Assembly: GCA_018830885.1 (NCBI GenBank)
Contig: JAHJRI010000450.1
Coordinates: forward strand, 1-54,427
Source of the DNA: a bacterium
GTDB lineage: Bacteria; SAR324; XYD2-FULL-50-16
Length of the DNA: 54,427 bases
Reading direction: 5' to 3'
Shown here: one piece after another, positions 51,446-54,427 of the stretch
Layout: every line of letters starts with the position of its first letter
Position numbering within the stretch: position 1 is the stretch's first letter
Notes under the pieces: model-generated
What the model was told of the DNA's origin: nothing
Seen by the model: the letters and a program-made list of their open reading frames with translations, nothing else
Database searches by the model: none
Made by a program: the position numbers and the translations under genes

Positions 51446-53236
51446 ATGGGAAATTTCAAAATAAATCAAAAGGATGTTTTTTTTATATTGAAGGATCAGC
51501 TGGACTATGGATTTCTGTGTTCCCTGGATCGATACAAGGATCTGGATGAAAAGACGCTTGATATGCTGGTCACGGAAGCCATTGCTTTTGCAAAGGGTAT
51601 CGTGGATCCGTTGAATGAGATCGGTGAGCAGGAAGGGGTGCATTTTGAAAATGGACGCGTGACCTGTCCCGGGGCGTTTAAAAAAGTGTTTCGCCAATAT
51701 GGTGAAGATGGCTGGACGGCTGCTGCAAGAAGTCCGAAATATGGTGGACAGGGGTTTCCCAACATGATGCGGATTATTATCAACGACATCATGTATGGTG
51801 CCTGCCAGTCCTTTAACATGGCGCCCAGTTTGACTCACGGTGCTGCTCATCTGATTGAGAGTTTCGCGACTGATGAATTGAAGGACCGGTTTGTGGAAAA
51901 GATGTACAACGGCACCTGGTCCGGGACGATGTGCCTGACAGAACCCAATGCCGGCTCTTTTCTAGCCAATGTCGAAACGATGGCCTATCGGGAAGGGGAT
52001 CACTTTAAGATCAAGGGTACCAAGATGTTTATCTCCTGGGGAGATCACGATCTGACCGATAATATTATTCACCTGGTCCTGGCCCGCATTGAAGGGGCTC
52101 CGGAAGGGGTACGGGGAATATCCCTGTTTGTGGTCCCCAAGATGCGGGTGAATGAGGATGGATCCTGTGAGGCATCCAACGATGTCCTCTGCGGGGGGAT
52201 CGAGGAGAAAATGGGGCTGCATGCCTCCCCCACCGCCGTTTTAAACTTCGGCAGCAGCGACGCCTGTATCGGCTATCTCTGCGGGCAGGAAAACATGGGA
52301 CTGGCGCACATGTTTCAAATGATGAACCAGGCTCGCATCAACACGGGCGTTTCCGGGATGAGTCTGGCCAGCACCGCCTATCAGAATGCTCTGGAATATA
52401 CACGGGATCGGCTGCAGGGACGGGACCTGGCTGGTCGGAAAAAAGGAAATGTTCCCATTATCGATCATCCGGATGTCAGGCGGATGCTGCTCTGGATGAA
52501 GGCCAATGTGGATGGAATGCGGTCCATGATCTATACGGCCGCCTACTGGTCTGACCTGGCTCTGGAATTGCCGGATGGAGAGAAGAAAGATCGCTATGAG
52601 AATCTGGTGGAGTTCTTTACGCCCATCGTCAAGGCGTTTTGTTCCGATATCGGTTTCCGGGTTTGTGAGACGGCCATGCAGTGCCTGGGTGGATACGGTT
52701 TCTGCCGGGATTATCCCATCGAACAGTATCTGCGGGATGTCAAGATCCTGTCCCTCTATGAGGGTACCAACGGTATTCAATCCATTGACCTGATGGGCCG
52801 CAAGATGGCGATGAACGACGGGAAGCCGTTCCAGTTTTTCAGAGAGGAGCTCGGTCAGTTCTGCCAGCTGCATAAAGAACATCCCCGTCTGGGGGATAAG
52901 GTTCGTGCCCTATTTGGCGTGTCCGAGAGAGTCTGTGAGATTGCCCTGGAGCTCAAGGAGCGCAGGGAGAAGGATGTCCTGCAGTGGGCGTCCTACACCT
53001 ATCCGGCCTTGATGAGTATCGGCGAGGTGATCGTTTCCTGGCGTCTGCTCGATCTGGCGGTCATTGCGGACAAACAGCAGGAAAAGGCAAAGGGATCCAA
53101 GAAGGAGTATTTTGAAGGCAAGATTTTACAGGCGGGCTATTATGTCGATACGGTTCTGCCACAGACACTCGTCACCATGGAAACCTGTCTGCGGCATGGC
53201 AGAGAGGTTCTGGACATTTCAAACAATGCATTTTAA
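51446..53236 (+). CDS. large acyl-CoA dehydrogenase (DmdC/FadE5-like, about 600 residues)
   Basis: 596 residues, a longer subclass with an extra N-terminal helix bundle and C-terminal domain. Core motifs: YGGQGFPN, CLTEPNAGSFLANVET (flavin loop), IKGTKMFISWGDHD, YTRDRLQGRDL, CLGGYGFCRDYPIEQYLRD, and the catalytic glutamate in LYEGTNGIQSIDLMGRK. The C-terminal 140 residues (AMNDGKPFQFFREELGQ onward) are the usual DUF-type tail of this subclass. Reaction: alpha,beta-dehydrogenation of a fatty or branched acyl-CoA. The thiolase gene follows 17 bp later, so this is a beta-oxidation operon. Confidence 0.95.
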   Translation: MGNFKINQKDVFFILKDQLDYGFLCSLDRYKDLDEKTLDMLVTEAIAFAKGIVDPLNEIGEQEGVHFENGRVTCPGAFKKVFRQYGEDGWTAAARSPKYGGQGFPNMMRIIINDIMYGACQSFNMAPSLTHGAAHLIESFATDELKDRFVEKMYNGTWSGTMCLTEPNAGSFLANVETMAYREGDHFKIKGTKMFISWGDHDLTDNIIHLVLARIEGAPEGVRGISLFVVPKMRVNEDGSCEASNDVLCGGIEEKMGLHASPTAVLNFGSSDACIGYLCGQENMGLAHMFQMMNQARINTGVSGMSLASTAYQNALEYTRDRLQGRDLAGRKKGNVPIIDHPDVRRMLLWMKANVDGMRSMIYTAAYWSDLALELPDGEKKDRYENLVEFFTPIVKAFCSDIGFRVCETAMQCLGGYGFCRDYPIEQYLRDVKILSLYEGTNGIQSIDLMGRKMAMNDGKPFQFFREELGQFCQLHKEHPRLGDKVRALFGVSERVCEIALELKERREKDVLQWASYTYPALMSIGEVIVSWRLLDLAVIADKQQEKAKGSKKEYFEGKILQAGYYVDTVLPQTLVTMETCLRHGREVLDISNNAF

Positions 53237-53253
53237 ATCAGAGTGAGGCACAT

Positions 53254-54427
53254 ATGAAGGATGTCGTTATTGTAAGTGGTGTCAGAACACCCGTGGGCCG
53301 GTACATGGGTGGATTGAAAACCGTTGAGGCATATGAACTGGCTGAAAAGGTGCTGGCAGAGTCCATCAGACGGGTCGGCCTGGAACCGGAACAGATCGAC
53401 GAAGTGGTGCTGGGGCAATCCTACCAGAATGGTGAGTATGTCAACATTGCCAGAATGGCTCTGCTCAGGGCCGGTTGGCCGGAAACCGTGACCGGGCTGA
53501 CAGTGGATCAGCGCTGTTGTTCCGGTCTGGAATCGGTCCGGCTGGCTTCGGCTCTGATTCAATCCGGTCAGGCTGAAATTATTGTGGCTGGTGGCGTGGA
53601 GAGCATGAGTAATGCGGAGTTCTACCTCCCGGGCAGTATGAAATGGGGTATCGGTGGACAGAAGGGAATGCCGAGGGGTCACGGGGACCTCTCTATCTGG
53701 GGTCTGCCCTTTTATGACCGGATTCAACGGGCCCGGGTCATGTCCCAGCCCGAAGAACGGTACGGTGTCCTGCCCTCTATGATGTCGTGGGCGGAAACCG
53801 GTGCCCGGGTGGAAAATATCTCCCGGGAGGCTTGTGATCAGTGGGCCCTGGATAGTCACCGCAAGGCCTGTGCCGCCGTTGAGGCCGGTAAGTTCAAGGA
53901 TGAGATCCTGCCGATTGAAATTGCCCTGCCCAAAGGCAAAACAGAGATCATGGACAGGGATGAAAATCCGAGACCGGATACCTCCCTGGAAAGCCTGACA
54001 AAACTCAAACCGGTGCTGGGAGGGGTTTGCACAGCGGGCAACTCATCGACGGAAAATGATGGTGCGGCAGCCGTAGTGATCATGTCGGCGGAAAAAGCCG
54101 CCCAACTCAATCTCAAACCCCTGGCGATCATCCGGTCGGTCATGGTTGCCGGCGCAAGTCCCGAGCGGGCTTATGAAACGGTGCCGGCAGCGGTGAACAA
54201 AGCATTGAAAGCGTCCGGGCTGGCACTCGGGCAGATGGATCTGATCGAGATCCAGGAGGCCTTTGCCGCCCAGGTTCTGGCGGATCTGAAGGAGATGGGC
54301 ATCGGGCCGGAAGGGTATGGTAAGATCAATGTCAACGGATCGGGTATTTCACTGGGTCATCCGATTGCAGCCACGGGTACACGGGTGCTGGTGACACTTC
54401 TACAGGAAATGCAGCGATCGGATGTCC
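53254..54427 (+). CDS. acetyl-CoA acetyltransferase / thiolase (3' end beyond the window)
   Basis: 391 codons present, no stop before the edge. It starts MKDVVIVSGVRTPVGRYMG, with GAGTGAGG before the ATG, 17 bp after the acyl-CoA dehydrogenase. Nucleophile cysteine lies in DQRCCSGLESV; the VAGGVESMSN segment, the QEAFAAQVL motif (usually NEAFA, here QEAFA), and GSGISLGHPIAATG with the active-site histidine are all seen. The last catalytic cysteine (usually in a C.GGG motif) lies beyond the edge. It cleaves 3-ketoacyl-CoA with CoA or condenses two acetyl-CoA, completing beta-oxidation with its neighbour. Confidence 0.94.
   Translation, partial: MKDVVIVSGVRTPVGRYMGGLKTVEAYELAEKVLAESIRRVGLEPEQIDEVVLGQSYQNGEYVNIARMALLRAGWPETVTGLTVDQRCCSGLESVRLASALIQSGQAEIIVAGGVESMSNAEFYLPGSMKWGIGGQKGMPRGHGDLSIWGLPFYDRIQRARVMSQPEERYGVLPSMMSWAETGARVENISREACDQWALDSHRKACAAVEAGKFKDEILPIEIALPKGKTEIMDRDENPRPDTSLESLTKLKPVLGGVCTAGNSSTENDGAAAVVIMSAEKAAQLNLKPLAIIRSVMVAGASPERAYETVPAAVNKALKASGLALGQMDLIEIQEAFAAQVLADLKEMGIGPEGYGKINVNGSGISLGHPIAATGTRVLVTLLQEMQRSDV

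Noticed and set aside
1..54427. CRISPR arrays, tRNA genes and sigma-54 -24/-12 promoters
   Set aside because: No regularly spaced short repeats, no convincing T-loop/acceptor combination and no TGGCAC...TTGCA pattern were seen on reading both strands.

Overview
The window looks like a chromosomal segment from an anaerobic Gram-negative bacterium, most likely a Desulfobacterota (sulfate-reducer or syntroph type) member. This is inferred from gene content: several acyl-CoA dehydrogenases, a thiolase, a giant CoA-dehydratase activase, a ferredoxin-type 2-oxoacid oxidoreductase with a fused NAD(P)/flavin subunit, Mrp-type antiporter genes and a lysine 2,3-aminomutase. No rRNA or marker strong enough to fix the genus is present. 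No tRNA, CRISPR array, prophage or complete insertion sequence was seen.

Layout. 1-2.2 kb (minus strand): start of a Mrp Na+/H+ antiporter operon (small membrane protein, MrpD-like, truncated MrpE). 2.5-7.1 kb (minus): nitroreductase, then a tight MarR / acyl-CoA-dehydrogenase-like / MoxR ATPase / CoxE-type VWA operon. 7.4-11.8 kb (plus): rhomboid protease, Lrp/AsnC regulator, dCMP deaminase, RNase P RNA, MobA and a small orphan protein. 11.9-13.1 kb (minus): KamA. 13.5-19.5 kb (plus): complete Yej/Dpp-type peptide ABC transporter. 19.5-24.6 kb (minus): XRE-cupin regulator and a four-gene 2-oxoacid oxidoreductase operon. 25.1-29.4 kb (minus): 1422-residue activase. 30-32.8 kb (plus): EamA transporter and ProS. 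32.9-36.3 kb (minus): paired acyl-CoA dehydrogenases and an ACT-like protein. 36.8-39.6 kb (plus): DapA and an ABC-F ATPase. 40.4-46.0 kb (plus): CbbQ-type ATPase, CbbO/NorD-type VWA protein, DUF523 protein and an alpha/beta hydrolase. 46.7-54.4 kb (plus): CheY-like regulator, MFS exporter, sigma-54 activator, deoxyribosyltransferase-like protein, large acyl-CoA dehydrogenase and a truncated thiolase.

The recurring theme is acyl-CoA and oxoacid metabolism linked to flavin and Fe-S redox chemistry. Two unrelated MoxR-ATPase/VWA chaperone pairs are present. The first is co-transcribed with a divergent acyl-CoA-dehydrogenase-like protein; the second heads an operon with DUF523 and a hydrolase. 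These two operons are the best candidates for undescribed systems.

The intergenic spaces carry many non-autonomous foldback repeats. Two 172-173 bp copies have 8-bp target duplications. A 232-bp element with IS4-like ends has a 10-bp duplication. Two further hairpin elements share the same apical core but carry different arms. Several other dispersed repeats occur around 7.3, 39.7 and 46.1-46.5 kb.
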